From Sphingobium sp. EP60837 (GTDB lineage: Bacteria > Pseudomonadota > Alphaproteobacteria > Sphingomonadales > Sphingomonadaceae), in assembly GCF_001658005.1 (NCBI RefSeq), contig NZ_CP015986.1:124001-188000 (forward strand): a stretch of DNA of 64,000 nucleotides, in the 5' to 3' direction. The notes under the pieces were generated by a model. It was not told where the DNA came from. It did no database searches and saw nothing but the letters and a program-made list of their open reading frames with translations. Position numbers and translations under genes: made by a program. Below, piece after piece: positions 45,424-54,108 of the stretch; positions within the stretch are counted from its first letter, which is position 1; each line of letters opens with the position of its first letter.

Positions 45424-45575
45424 GTAACGCCCAGTCCCTTGTGGCCCGCATCCTTCCGGCGGTGCGTTTACCTGCTGCGGCCCGCTATTACCAGCGATAA
45501 CCGTTCGCAGCGCCAGGGAGAAATACCTATCACAATGATAGATGAAATTGGGAGTGGACTAAAGGTCCTACCCTG

Positions 45576-46379
45576 TCACAGCGGCTCCATCTGGGTGAGG
45601 CCAAGTTCGGCGAGGGCCGGGGCAAGCGACGCTACGCTGTTGTCCAAACGCGTGAAAACGGCTTTGCCGGACGGACGTGACGCAGGCCATTCCTGCCCCT
45701 GAGTCAAATAGGCGATGCGCCGGGCGATGCCTTCGCCACCATGCACGAAAGTGAGCGGCTGCGGCGCGGCTGCGGCCAATTCGGCTTCCACCAGCGGGAA
45801 ATGGGTGCAGGCAAGCACGACCGTATCCATGCGCTTGCCGCCGGGCTGGTCTATTAGACCGGCAAGGGCGTCTCGGGCAATATTTGGGTCTAGCGGTTCG
45901 CCGCGCAGCTTGGCTTCGGCCAGTTGAACCAAGGCGGCGGAACCGTGGCGTAGAACAGTGCAGTCCGCGCCAAATTCGGCGGTGAGGCGGTCCACATAGG
46001 GCTGCCGGACGGTCGCATCGGTGCCCAGGACGCCGAAGACGCGGCTTTTGGACAGAAGAGCCGCAGGCTTGATCGCAGGAACGGTGCCGACGACCGGGAT
46101 GTCGAGCGCGGCTCGCACGGCGGACAGCGCGATGGTGGAGGCCGTGTTGCAGGCAATGACGGCAAGCCGCGGGCGATAGCGCTCGACCAGGCGGCCGAGC
46201 AGCGCTGGGACGCGGGCGGCGATCTCCGCCTCGCTCTTGGTACCGTATGGGAAACCCGCGCTGTCAGCCGCATAGATGATAGGGGCGTTCGGCAGCGCTG
46301 CCCGGGTCGGGGCGAGGATGGAGAGCCCGCCTACGCCGGAATCAAAGAAGAGCAGGGGAGCGGTTGGAGCGACTTTCAT
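45576..46379 (-). CDS. murI: Glutamate racemase
   Basis: Makes D-glutamate for peptidoglycan. The 267-residue protein (ATG 46379, MKVAPTAP; 46391 is an in-frame alternative) has FFDSGVGGLSIL near the start. Its two catalytic cysteines are in VIACNTAST (about residue 75) and LACTHFPLVE (about residue 185). The PilZ gene lies 66 bases upstream on the same strand. Confidence 0.94.
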   Translation of the reverse strand: MKVAPTAPLLFFDSGVGGLSILAPTRAALPNAPIIYAADSAGFPYGTKSEAEIAARVPALLGRLVERYRPRLAVIACNTASTIALSAVRAALDIPVVGTVPAIKPAALLSKSRVFGVLGTDATVRQPYVDRLTAEFGADCTVLRHGSAALVQLAEAKLRGEPLDPNIARDALAGLIDQPGGKRMDTVVLACTHFPLVEAELAAAAPQPLTFVHGGEGIARRIAYLTQGQEWPASRPSGKAVFTRLDNSVASLAPALAELGLTQMEPL

Positions 46380-46445
46380 TATGGGGCACACATGTCGCGA
46401 TAGGAGGGAAGGCTGTCAACAGGGCCTTGGCCGCACGTGGTCGGG

Positions 46446-46835
46446 TTAGCTCCTCCTGTTCCGCCCGAACCCGGGGCGCTTAAAATCGCCCGCAGGCTGA
46501 GCGCGTTCTGGGGCCTGATAAGGTTGATTCGCGGACTCGGATGAACTGCGGACCACGACAGGATCGATGCGATCGTCCAACCGGACGCCGAACGCGCGCC
46601 TCGCACACCATGCGACCTGGCCTGGGACCGGGGCATGGGCGGGTAGGCAAATGGTGACGGCCTCACCTGCGATAAGACCGTGATCGCATTTGCCGCCGAT
46701 TCCCTGAACGGAAACGTCGCGGATGACGATATCGATTTTGCCGTGACGGGGATGAATCATGTGCGCTTTGAGCAGGCGGCGCTGGCGTTCATCCGCGCGC
46801 TTATGCTCAACAGCGGAATCCTTATTGTCTCTCAT
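46446..46835 (-). CDS. PilZ domain protein, probable cyclic di-GMP binder
   Basis: A 129-residue single-domain PilZ protein. Both ligand motifs are visible: RxxxR as RADER (residues about 13-17) and DxSxxG as DVSVQG (about 40-45). It is therefore likely to bind cyclic di-GMP. A basic, disordered C-terminal tail of about 35 residues follows (PERAQPAGDFKRPGFGRNRR). The output is unknown. It precedes murI on the same strand. Confidence 0.82.
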   Translation of the reverse strand: MRDNKDSAVEHKRADERQRRLLKAHMIHPRHGKIDIVIRDVSVQGIGGKCDHGLIAGEAVTICLPAHAPVPGQVAWCARRAFGVRLDDRIDPVVVRSSSESANQPYQAPERAQPAGDFKRPGFGRNRRS

Positions 46836-47008
46836 TCTTGAGCACTTTTGAGCGGGCGACCATTTCTATCCTTGGGTTATACCGGGGTGAGGGCGCACGG
46901 CAACAGGCAAGACTTTGGGTGTCGCGGACGTAACGAGGCTTTCGCCTTTGGCATTGCCCCTGACCGCCGGAACGCTATGGTCGCGCCGCAATTCATTTCG
47001 GCGAGATC

Positions 47009-47608
47009 ATGAACCCTCCCTGGCTACTCCCCGCTTTCGTCCTGCTGATTTCCTATCTGCTGGGCTCGATCCCCTTCGGGCTGCTGCTGACGCGCTTCAC
47101 CGGTGCGGGCGACCTGCGCCAGATCGGATCAGGGAATATCGGCGCGACCAATGTGCTGCGGACGGGGCGGAAGGGGTTGGCGGCGGCGACGCTCCTGCTC
47201 GACCTGCTGAAGGGCGTGGCGGCGGTGCTGATCGGCGCGGCGCTGGTCGATGGCGCCGGGCCGATGGCGGGCGCGATGGCCTTTATTGGCCATTGCTATC
47301 CTATCTGGCTGCGCTTTGCAGGGGGCAAGGGCGTGGCGACGATGATGGGCGTCGTTACGGCGCTGCATTGGCCTGCCGGGATTGTCTATGCCGTGGTTTG
47401 GCTAGGGGCGCTGTTCGGGACGAAATGGTCATCGGTCGGCGGCATGGCGGCGGGGATCAGTGCGCCAGTCGCCTTATGGTTCATGGGCCGGATCGACCTG
47501 GTGCCCGTGACGCTGGGGCTGGCGTTGATCCTGCTGTGGCGGCACCGGGCGAATATCTCGCGGCTCGCCAAGGGAACAGAACCCAAGATCGGAGCGGCGA
47601 AAGGGTGA
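47009..47608 (+). CDS. plsY: Acyl-phosphate glycerol-3-phosphate acyltransferase PlsY
   Basis: Membrane acyltransferase that makes lysophosphatidate from acyl phosphate and glycerol-3-phosphate. The 199-residue protein has about five helices and the three PlsY motifs: GSIPFGLLLTRFTG (about 15-28) with GSGNIGATNVLR, GHCYPIWLRFAGGKGVAT (about 91-108), and a later loop ending LLWRHRANISRL. Its TGA overlaps the dprA GTG by four bases. Confidence 0.96.
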   Translation: MNPPWLLPAFVLLISYLLGSIPFGLLLTRFTGAGDLRQIGSGNIGATNVLRTGRKGLAAATLLLDLLKGVAAVLIGAALVDGAGPMAGAMAFIGHCYPIWLRFAGGKGVATMMGVVTALHWPAGIVYAVVWLGALFGTKWSSVGGMAAGISAPVALWFMGRIDLVPVTLGLALILLWRHRANISRLAKGTEPKIGAAKG

Positions 47609-48687
47609 GTGAGCAGGAGCGGTTCGATCGCCTGCGCCTGATCCGTTCGCCTCGCATCGGTCCGGTCACATTCCGGCAGTTGATGGCGCGTTTCGGCAAG
47701 GCGGGCGATGCGTTGCAGGCAGTGCCGCAGCTGGCCGCGCGCGGCGGGGGCAAAGCGAAAGTGGCTGATGCTGGTGCCGTGGAGCAGGAGATTGCGCGCA
47801 GCAAGGCTCTGGGCGCCCGCTATCTGCTGATGGGCGATAAAGACTATCCCTTTCTGCTGGAACAGATGGATGGGGCACCTCCAGCGCTGATCGTGCGGGG
47901 GGACGCGACGTTGGCGGCGCGGCAATGCGTCGCGATGGTAGGCGCGCGCAATGCATCTGCCGCCGCTTGCCGATTTGCCCGCAGCCTGGCGCAGGAATTG
48001 GGTCAGCAAGGCGCGGTCGTGGTGTCCGGGTTGGCGCGGGGGATCGATACGGCTGCGCATCAGGGATCAGTCGTGACCGGAACCATCGCGGTCATCGCCT
48101 GCGGTTTGGACGTGGTGTTTCCGCCGGAAAATGGCGATCTGCAGGAACAGGTGGCGACCGAAGGCCTGCTGGTGACGGAGCATCCTCCAGGCACACAGCC
48201 GCTCGCCCGGCACTTTCCGGCGCGTAACCGGATCATTGCGGGGCTGGCTGCAGGAACCGTGGTGGTGGAGGCCGCGCCGCGATCCGGATCATTGATTACT
48301 GCGCGGTTGGCGGTGGAAGCGGGGCGCGAGGTGATGGCCGTGCCCGGATCGCCCGCCGATCCGCGCGCGCAGGGATGCAACCAGCTCATTCGCGAAGGCG
48401 CCACTTTGGTGCAAAATGGCAATGATGTGATCGAGGCGATCGGTGGGATCGACAGCCGGATGGTGCGGCAGGGGTCACTGGATTTTGCTGGCGAACCGGT
48501 TTCGTCCGATGTGGCGGGGCGTGAGCGGGAGGCTGTGCTGGGCCTGCTGGGTCATGCGCCGGTGCCCGTGGACGAGATTATTCGCCTGTCCGCCTTCAGC
48601 CCCGCTATCGTGCAGACGGTGTTGCTGGAGCTGGAACTTGCAGGCCGTCTCGAACGCCATGCAGGCGGAAGGGTGAGCCTGTCGTGA
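47605..48687 (+). CDS. dprA: DNA-processing protein DprA
   Basis: Protects incoming single-stranded DNA and loads RecA during transformation. GTG 47605 gives 360 residues. The Rossmann-like DprA domain has MVGARNASAAACRFARSLA, VVSGLARGIDTAAHQG, FPARNRIIAGLA and GSLITARLAVEAGREVMAVP between residues about 110 and 255. A C-terminal winged-helix-like domain (VDEIIRLSAFSPAIVQTVLLELEL) follows. It is coupled to plsY; topA follows after 74 bases. Confidence 0.95.
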   Translation: MSEQERFDRLRLIRSPRIGPVTFRQLMARFGKAGDALQAVPQLAARGGGKAKVADAGAVEQEIARSKALGARYLLMGDKDYPFLLEQMDGAPPALIVRGDATLAARQCVAMVGARNASAAACRFARSLAQELGQQGAVVVSGLARGIDTAAHQGSVVTGTIAVIACGLDVVFPPENGDLQEQVATEGLLVTEHPPGTQPLARHFPARNRIIAGLAAGTVVVEAAPRSGSLITARLAVEAGREVMAVPGSPADPRAQGCNQLIREGATLVQNGNDVIEAIGGIDSRMVRQGSLDFAGEPVSSDVAGREREAVLGLLGHAPVPVDEIIRLSAFSPAIVQTVLLELELAGRLERHAGGRVSLS

Positions 48688-48761
48688 TGGTCTTGACGCG
48701 GGGCGTCGCCGCCTTCCAGACTCGCGCGTGTACGTGAGAGAACTCAAAAACCGGGGCTTGA

Positions 48762-51311
48762 ATGCAGCTTGTCATCGTTGAGTCGCCTGCCAAGGCGAAG
48801 ACAATCGAGAAATATCTGGGCGGGGATTTCCACGTTCTGGCCAGCTATGGTCATATCCGCGATCTGCCTGCCAAGGACGGATCGGTGGACCCGGATCATG
48901 GTTTCGCCATGAGTTGGGAAAATTATGGCGACAAGGGCAAGCAGCTCAAGGCCATTACCGATGAGGCCAAGAAGGCGACGCGCCTGATCCTGGCGACTGA
49001 CCCTGATCGCGAAGGAGAAGCGATCAGCTGGCATGTGCAGGAAGTGCTGCGCGCCAAGAAGGCTTTGCCGCAGACCGTGGATCGGGTGACGTTCAATGCG
49101 ATCACCAAGGCCGCGGTCCTGGACGCCATGGCCAAGCCGCGTGCACTGGACGAGGATTTGATCGACGCCTATCGGGCGCGGCGAGCGCTGGACTATCTGG
49201 TGGGCTTCACGCTGTCGCCGGTTCTGTGGCGCAAGCTGCCAGGCGCCAAGTCGGCGGGGCGCGTGCAGTCGGTTGCGCTGCGGCTGGTGGTCGAGCGGGA
49301 GCGCGAGATCGAGAGTTTCGTCGCCCAGGAATATTGGTCGGTCGCGGCCGAGATGGAGCAGGGGGGGCAGGGCTTCACCGCGCGGCTGGTGCGCTGGAAG
49401 GGCGAGAAGATCGACCGGCTGACCATCGGCAAGGAAGGCGATGCCATGGCCGCGAAGGCGGATGTGGAGGCCGGGCGTTTTACCGTCGAGAAGGTCGAGA
49501 CGAAGCCGGTTTCGCGCAACCCTCCGCCGCCGTTCACGACCTCGACCCTGCAGCAGGAGGCTGCGCGCAAACTCGGCTTCTCGGCCAGCCATACGATGCG
49601 GATCGCGCAGCAGCTCTACGAGGACGGCGCGATCACCTATATGCGTACAGACGGCGTGCAGATGGACGGGAGCGCCATTTCTGCCGCGCGCAAGGCGATC
49701 GCCGAGCGCTATGACGGTGGTTATCTGCCGGAAAAGCCGCGTCAATATCAGACCAAGGCCAAGAATGCGCAGGAAGCGCATGAGGCCATTCGTCCGACCG
49801 AGTTCGGGCGGGACAAGGTTGGCAGCGGCGATCATGCGCGGCTTTACGACCTGATCTTCAAGCGGGCTCTGGCGAGCCAGATGGCCTCGGCACGGCTGGA
49901 GCGGACGACAATCGACCTGGTGGATGGCACAGGCCAGCATGCGTTGCGCGCGACCGGGCAGGTGGTGATCTTCCCAGGTTTCCTGGCGCTTTATGAAGAG
50001 GGGCGGGACGACAGCGAGGATGATGACTCCAAGCTGTTGCCGCGCATGGCGGAAGGCGATGCGCCGGCCAAGAAGAAGGTGACGGCCGAGCAGCATTTCA
50101 CCCAGCCCCCGCCGCGTTATTCGGAAGCTTCACTGGTCAAGAAGCTGGAGGAATTGGGGATCGGGCGTCCGTCGACCTATGCCTCTACGCTGCAGGTGCT
50201 GAAGGACCGCGACTATGTGCGGATCGAGAAGAACCGCTTCTTCGCCGAGGAGAGCGGGCGGCTGGTGACGGCCTTCCTCGAACGCTTCTTCGAACGCTAT
50301 GTGTCCTACGACTTCACTGCGGGGCTGGAGGATGAACTGGACGATATTTCCGGCGGTCGTGCCCAGTGGCAGGCGGTGCTGGAAGCCTTCTGGAAAGACT
50401 TCAAGCCCAAGACCGCCGAAGTGATGGAGCAGAAGCCTTCGGACATCACGGCTGAACTGGACAAGTTCCTTGAGCCGATGCTCTTCCCGCCCAAGGCGGA
50501 TGGGTCCAATCCCCGCGCTTGTCCGATGTGCGGCGATGGGCAGCTGTCGCTGCGCGGCGGGCGTTTTGGGGCGTTCATCGCCTGCTCCAACTATCCGGAG
50601 TGCAAATATACGCGGAAGTTCGGCCAGCCGGGCGGCAAGGAAGGCGAAGATACGGGACCCGAGGTGCTGGGCCAGCATCCCGAGACGGGGCAGGATATCG
50701 TCAAGAAATCCGGGCGCTTTGGACCCTATATCGAGATGGGCGAGGGTAAGGAAGCGAAGCGCGGATCGATCCCCAAGGACCTGCCAGATGGCGAGATGAC
50801 GCTGGATTGGGCGGTGAAGCTCTTAAGCCTGCCGCGCGAGGTCGGGCTTCATCCCGAGACGGGGAAGCCGATCGTCGCCAATATCGGGCGCTTTGGTCCC
50901 TACCTGCTGCATGACGGCAAATATGGGCGGCTGTCATCGACTGCCGAGATATTCGAAGTCGGCATGAACAGCGCCGTCGCCAAGCTGGCCGATGCGGCGA
51001 ACAAGGGCGGCCGTGGCGGAGCGTCGCGGGAGCCGCTCAAGGTGCTCGGCAAGCACCCGCGCACCGAGGCCGAGATCAAGCTGATGGCGGGGCGCTATGG
51101 GCCTTTTGTCACCGATGGCACGACCAATGCCACGCTGCCCAAGGCGGTTGAGCAGGATGCGTTGACATTGGAGGAAGCGGCGCAACTGATCGATGCGCGC
51201 GCTGCGGCGGCGCCTGCGAAGAAGGGGAAGAAGGCTCCGGCGAAAAAGGCGGCTGCGAAGAAGCCTGCTGCCAAGAAGGCGCCGGCCAAGAAGAAGGCGG
51301 CGGCGGAGTAG
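48762..51311 (+). CDS. topA: DNA topoisomerase I
   Basis: Relaxes negative supercoils as a type IA enzyme. The 849-residue protein has the TOPRIM domain (VIVESPAKAKTIEKYL at the start, ATDPDREGEAISWH), and the active-site tyrosine in AITYMRTDGVQ near residue 293. The Zn-finger region has a clear four-cysteine unit CPMCGDGQLSL ... ACSNYPECKY near residues 588-615, then repeats without cysteines. It ends with a Lys/Ala/Pro-rich tail of about 35 residues that probably binds DNA. A hairpin repeat follows the stop. Confidence 0.97.
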   Translation: MQLVIVESPAKAKTIEKYLGGDFHVLASYGHIRDLPAKDGSVDPDHGFAMSWENYGDKGKQLKAITDEAKKATRLILATDPDREGEAISWHVQEVLRAKKALPQTVDRVTFNAITKAAVLDAMAKPRALDEDLIDAYRARRALDYLVGFTLSPVLWRKLPGAKSAGRVQSVALRLVVEREREIESFVAQEYWSVAAEMEQGGQGFTARLVRWKGEKIDRLTIGKEGDAMAAKADVEAGRFTVEKVETKPVSRNPPPPFTTSTLQQEAARKLGFSASHTMRIAQQLYEDGAITYMRTDGVQMDGSAISAARKAIAERYDGGYLPEKPRQYQTKAKNAQEAHEAIRPTEFGRDKVGSGDHARLYDLIFKRALASQMASARLERTTIDLVDGTGQHALRATGQVVIFPGFLALYEEGRDDSEDDDSKLLPRMAEGDAPAKKKVTAEQHFTQPPPRYSEASLVKKLEELGIGRPSTYASTLQVLKDRDYVRIEKNRFFAEESGRLVTAFLERFFERYVSYDFTAGLEDELDDISGGRAQWQAVLEAFWKDFKPKTAEVMEQKPSDITAELDKFLEPMLFPPKADGSNPRACPMCGDGQLSLRGGRFGAFIACSNYPECKYTRKFGQPGGKEGEDTGPEVLGQHPETGQDIVKKSGRFGPYIEMGEGKEAKRGSIPKDLPDGEMTLDWAVKLLSLPREVGLHPETGKPIVANIGRFGPYLLHDGKYGRLSSTAEIFEVGMNSAVAKLADAANKGGRGGASREPLKVLGKHPRTEAEIKLMAGRYGPFVTDGTTNATLPKAVEQDALTLEEAAQLIDARAAAAPAKKGKKAPAKKAAAKKPAAKKAPAKKKAAAE

Positions 51312-51321
51312 TTAACGACCT

Positions 51322-51423
51322 CCGTTCGTCCTGTTTGAGCGAGGCGCTTGCCTCGCTCAAATGTCGAAGGGCTTGCCTTATCTTCGAAGAGAAGCAGGGC
51401 TTCGACAGGCTCAGCCCGAACGG
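51322..51423. repeat. Palindromic intergenic element after topA, possible terminator
   Basis: Outer arms CCGTTCG/CGAACGG (51322-51328, 51417-51423) enclose a perfect 11-bp hairpin TTTGAGCGAGG/CCTCGCTCAAA (51334-51344, 51351-51361) and a CTTCGAC...GCCCGAAC segment. It is related to the element at 42803-42866. It lies between the convergent topA and era genes, so its hairpins may end both transcripts. Confidence 0.7.
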
Positions 51424-51454
51424 GGTCGGGTCGGCTTGAATGGCGACGGGTTCT

Positions 51455-52363
51455 TTACTCCACCCAATCCAGGCCGATGTCCCGGTAGATAAATCGGTCG
51501 TCTTCCCAATCTTCCTTCACCTTGACGTGGAGGTAGAGGTGGACCTTGACCCCGAGCAGGCTCGCCAACTCGGCACGGGCCTTTGAACCTATTTCCTTGA
51601 GGCGCTGGCCGCCCTTGCCGAGCACGATGGCGCGCTGGCTGGAACGGCCGACCAATATCTGCTGGTGGATTTCCACCGAGCCGTCCTCGCGCTCGCTATA
51701 TTTTTCCGTGTCCACGGCTGCGGCATAGGGTAGCTCGGCGTGAAGCTGGTGATAGAGCTGTTCGCGAGTGATTTCGGCGGCCAGCATGCGGTCGGTGGCG
51801 TCGGAAACCTGATCTTCCGGGAAGTGCCACGGACCTTCGGGCATGGCCTTGGCGAAGGCGGTTTTGAGTTCCGCAAGGCCATCCCCGGTGGCGGCGGAAA
51901 TGAAGAAGGTCTCCTCGAAACCGATCCGCTCGTACAGCCTTTGGGTATGAACCAGCAGCTTTTCCTTGATCGCAATGTCCACCTTGTTGAGGATCAGCCA
52001 CTTGCGCTCCGGCCGATGTGCAAGCGCCTCGACGATCGGTTCGATCTTGGGGCCGAGGCCCGCCTTGCCGTCAACGATCAGCGCGATGAGGTCCGCGCCC
52101 TGCGCGCCGCCCCATGCGGCCTGCACCATGGCGCGGTCGAGGCGGCGCTTGGGCTGGAAGATGCCAGGGGTATCCACAAGGACGATCTGTGCGTCGCCTT
52201 CAATCGCGACGCCCATGACGCGGGTTCGGGTGGTCTGCGCCTTGGGACTGGTGATAGCGACCTTCTGGCCGACCAGCGCGTTCACCAGTGTGGATTTGCC
52301 CGCATTTGGCGCGCCGACGATGGCGACAACTCCGCAGCGTTGGGATTCAAGATCAATCGTCAA
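51455..52363 (-). CDS. era: GTPase Era
   Basis: Ribosome-assembly GTPase that binds the 3' end of 16S rRNA. The 302-residue protein has G1 GAPNAGKSTL (about 17-26), G3 DTPGIF, G4 NKVD and a C-terminal KH domain (LGKGGQRLKEIGSKARAEL ... VHLYLHVKVKEDWEDD). TTG start. It is the last gene of the lepB-rnc-era cluster, 73 bases after rnc. Confidence 0.96.
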   Translation of the reverse strand: MTIDLESQRCGVVAIVGAPNAGKSTLVNALVGQKVAITSPKAQTTRTRVMGVAIEGDAQIVLVDTPGIFQPKRRLDRAMVQAAWGGAQGADLIALIVDGKAGLGPKIEPIVEALAHRPERKWLILNKVDIAIKEKLLVHTQRLYERIGFEETFFISAATGDGLAELKTAFAKAMPEGPWHFPEDQVSDATDRMLAAEITREQLYHQLHAELPYAAAVDTEKYSEREDGSVEIHQQILVGRSSQRAIVLGKGGQRLKEIGSKARAELASLLGVKVHLYLHVKVKEDWEDDRFIYRDIGLDWVE

Positions 52364-52436
52364 ACAAAACTCCGTTCACCCCTGCCGCTGTCGGAGGGAC
52401 TTCCTTCCTAATCCAAAATAAGTTCAGGCGACAGGC

Positions 52437-53108
52437 TCAGTTGGCCAACTTATCCAGCAGCGCCTTGGCCGCGGCCGTCTCCGCCTCTTGCTTGGACCCC
52501 CCGGTGGCGCTCGCTTCGCCAGCGCCCTTGATCGACACCGTCACCGTGAACTTCAGCGCATGGTGAGGACCGGAGCGATCGGTCATGGCATATTCGGGCG
52601 GTTTGCGGCGGTTGGCGGCGGCCCATTCCTGCAGTGCGGACTTGGGGTGCTTGGGCGCGCTTTCCTGCGTATCCACGCGGCTGCTCCAAAGGCGGCGGAC
52701 GAGCGCGCGGGCGTCGTCCAGCCCGGCTTCAAGATACAGTGCGCCGATCAGCGCCTCCATCACGTCGCCAAGCACATTGTCGCTGTCAGCCGCGCCATCA
52801 TCGCGTGCTTGTTTGCCAAGGACAAGATGCGCGGGAACGCCCACAGCCCTTGCGACATCGGCGCAGGTTTCGCCGGACACAAGCGCGTTGAAGCGTCGGG
52901 AAAGCTTGCCCTCCGGTTCCCCGGCGAAACGGTCATAGACCCACTCGGCCATCACCAGCCCGAGCACCCGGTCTCCTAGAAATTCCAACCGTTCATAATT
53001 GACGGCGTTCGCGCTGCCATGGGTCAGCGCCTGCAGAAAAGGCACGGCGTCCTTCGGCGCTCGCCCGATCAATGCGGCGAGCCAGCCAGCCGTGTCGGGC
53101 TTGCTCAA
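52437..53108 (-). CDS. rnc: Ribonuclease III
   Basis: Cleaves double-stranded RNA in rRNA and mRNA processing. I use TTG 53108, which overlaps the lepB stop by four bases and gives 223 residues, the usual size; an ATG at 53168 would overlap lepB by 64 bases. The catalytic motif is NYERLEFLGDRVLGLVMAE (about 40-58), and the second acidic site is DVMEALIGALYLEAG. The dsRNA-binding domain covers about 150-220 (ALQEWAAANRR ... GGSKQEAETAAAKALL). Confidence 0.95.
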   Translation of the reverse strand: MSKPDTAGWLAALIGRAPKDAVPFLQALTHGSANAVNYERLEFLGDRVLGLVMAEWVYDRFAGEPEGKLSRRFNALVSGETCADVARAVGVPAHLVLGKQARDDGAADSDNVLGDVMEALIGALYLEAGLDDARALVRRLWSSRVDTQESAPKHPKSALQEWAAANRRKPPEYAMTDRSGPHHALKFTVTVSIKGAGEASATGGSKQEAETAAAKALLDKLAN

Positions 53109-53929
53109 AAGCCTTCCCCAATGCGGTCCCAGCGTGCGGCGGTGAACCAGGTCCAGGGAAGCAGCCAATTGGCGCTGCCATCGGTGGAGAAGACTGATAT
53201 CATGGCCTTGCCCACCAGATTTTCCTCCGGCACCAGGCCGATGCCGCCGCCTTCGACTGCGGGAAAGCGGCTGTCGGCGCTGCGGTCCCGATTGTCGCCC
53301 ATCATGAAGAGATGGCCTTCGGGCACCAGTACCGTGTCGCGGTCGTCTGCGGCGCCATCCTGCACAAGATCAAGGACATTGTAGCTTTTGCCGCCAGGCA
53401 GGGTTTCGCGATATTGCGGATAGCGGCACTGACGACCGCCGGCTGGCGCATCCTCCTCGAATTTCGGGCGATAGCAGGGGGATGGGCTGCCCTCCTTGGC
53501 AGCGGCGTCCAGCATGTTAGGGGTCACCGGGATGACCAAATCGGCGACACGCTGCTTGGGAATCGCCTGACCGTTCAGATAGACGGTGCCACCGCGCACG
53601 GAGATCATGTCGCCGGGCAAGCCGATCACGCGCTTGATATAGTCATTCTTCTGGCTTGGCGGCGCCTTGAACACGACAACGTCCCCGCGCTGCGGCGTGG
53701 ACGCGAGGATGCGGCCAGGAATGAGCGGCAGATTGAAGGGCAGGGAGTAGCGCGAGTAGCCATAGGGCCATTTCGCGACGAGCAGATAATCGCCGATCAG
53801 CAGGCGCGGCTGCATCGATTCGGACGGAATATTGAACGGAGAGACGATGAAGCTGCGCAGAATGAAGACGAAGACCGCCAGCTTTGCGAGGAACCAGATG
53901 AAGTCCCGCGTTTCGGATTTTGCGCACAT
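53105..53929 (-). CDS. lepB: Signal peptidase I
   Basis: Cleaves signal peptides of exported proteins at the periplasmic face. The 274-residue protein has one N-terminal membrane anchor (about 12-30). The catalytic serine is in NIPSESMQPRLLIGDYLLV (about residue 37) and the lysine in NDYIKRVIGLPGD (about residue 95). The family box MGDNRDRSADSR is near residue 213. A cysteine-containing insert (PCYRPKF, GGRQCRYPQ) lies between. It starts the lepB-rnc-era run. Confidence 0.95.
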   Translation of the reverse strand: MCAKSETRDFIWFLAKLAVFVFILRSFIVSPFNIPSESMQPRLLIGDYLLVAKWPYGYSRYSLPFNLPLIPGRILASTPQRGDVVVFKAPPSQKNDYIKRVIGLPGDMISVRGGTVYLNGQAIPKQRVADLVIPVTPNMLDAAAKEGSPSPCYRPKFEEDAPAGGRQCRYPQYRETLPGGKSYNVLDLVQDGAADDRDTVLVPEGHLFMMGDNRDRSADSRFPAVEGGGIGLVPEENLVGKAMISVFSTDGSANWLLPWTWFTAARWDRIGEGF

Positions 53930-54108
53930 GCCTGCTCGTCTAGTCCTTCAATTTGCCTTGAAAACAGGCCGCTGCGGCTTTTGCTGCGTTGGAAACCTGC
54001 CGTCAAGCGCGTGGCCCGGTGCATTGGCCGTTACGCTTGAGTAAGAGGAAGAAGAATCGACAGGTGCAGCGTCGGTATCGATCAACGGAAAAGAGGATTT
54101 ACCCTTTC

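Noticed and set aside
43894..45702. 602-codon plus-strand frame across hemA
   Set aside because: Most of it is antisense to hemA. Only its beginning at 44005 has a ribosome site, and that is reported separately as a possible gene remnant.
48744..50096. 450-codon minus-strand frame opposite topA
   Set aside because: Shadow frame; topA motifs on the plus strand are complete.
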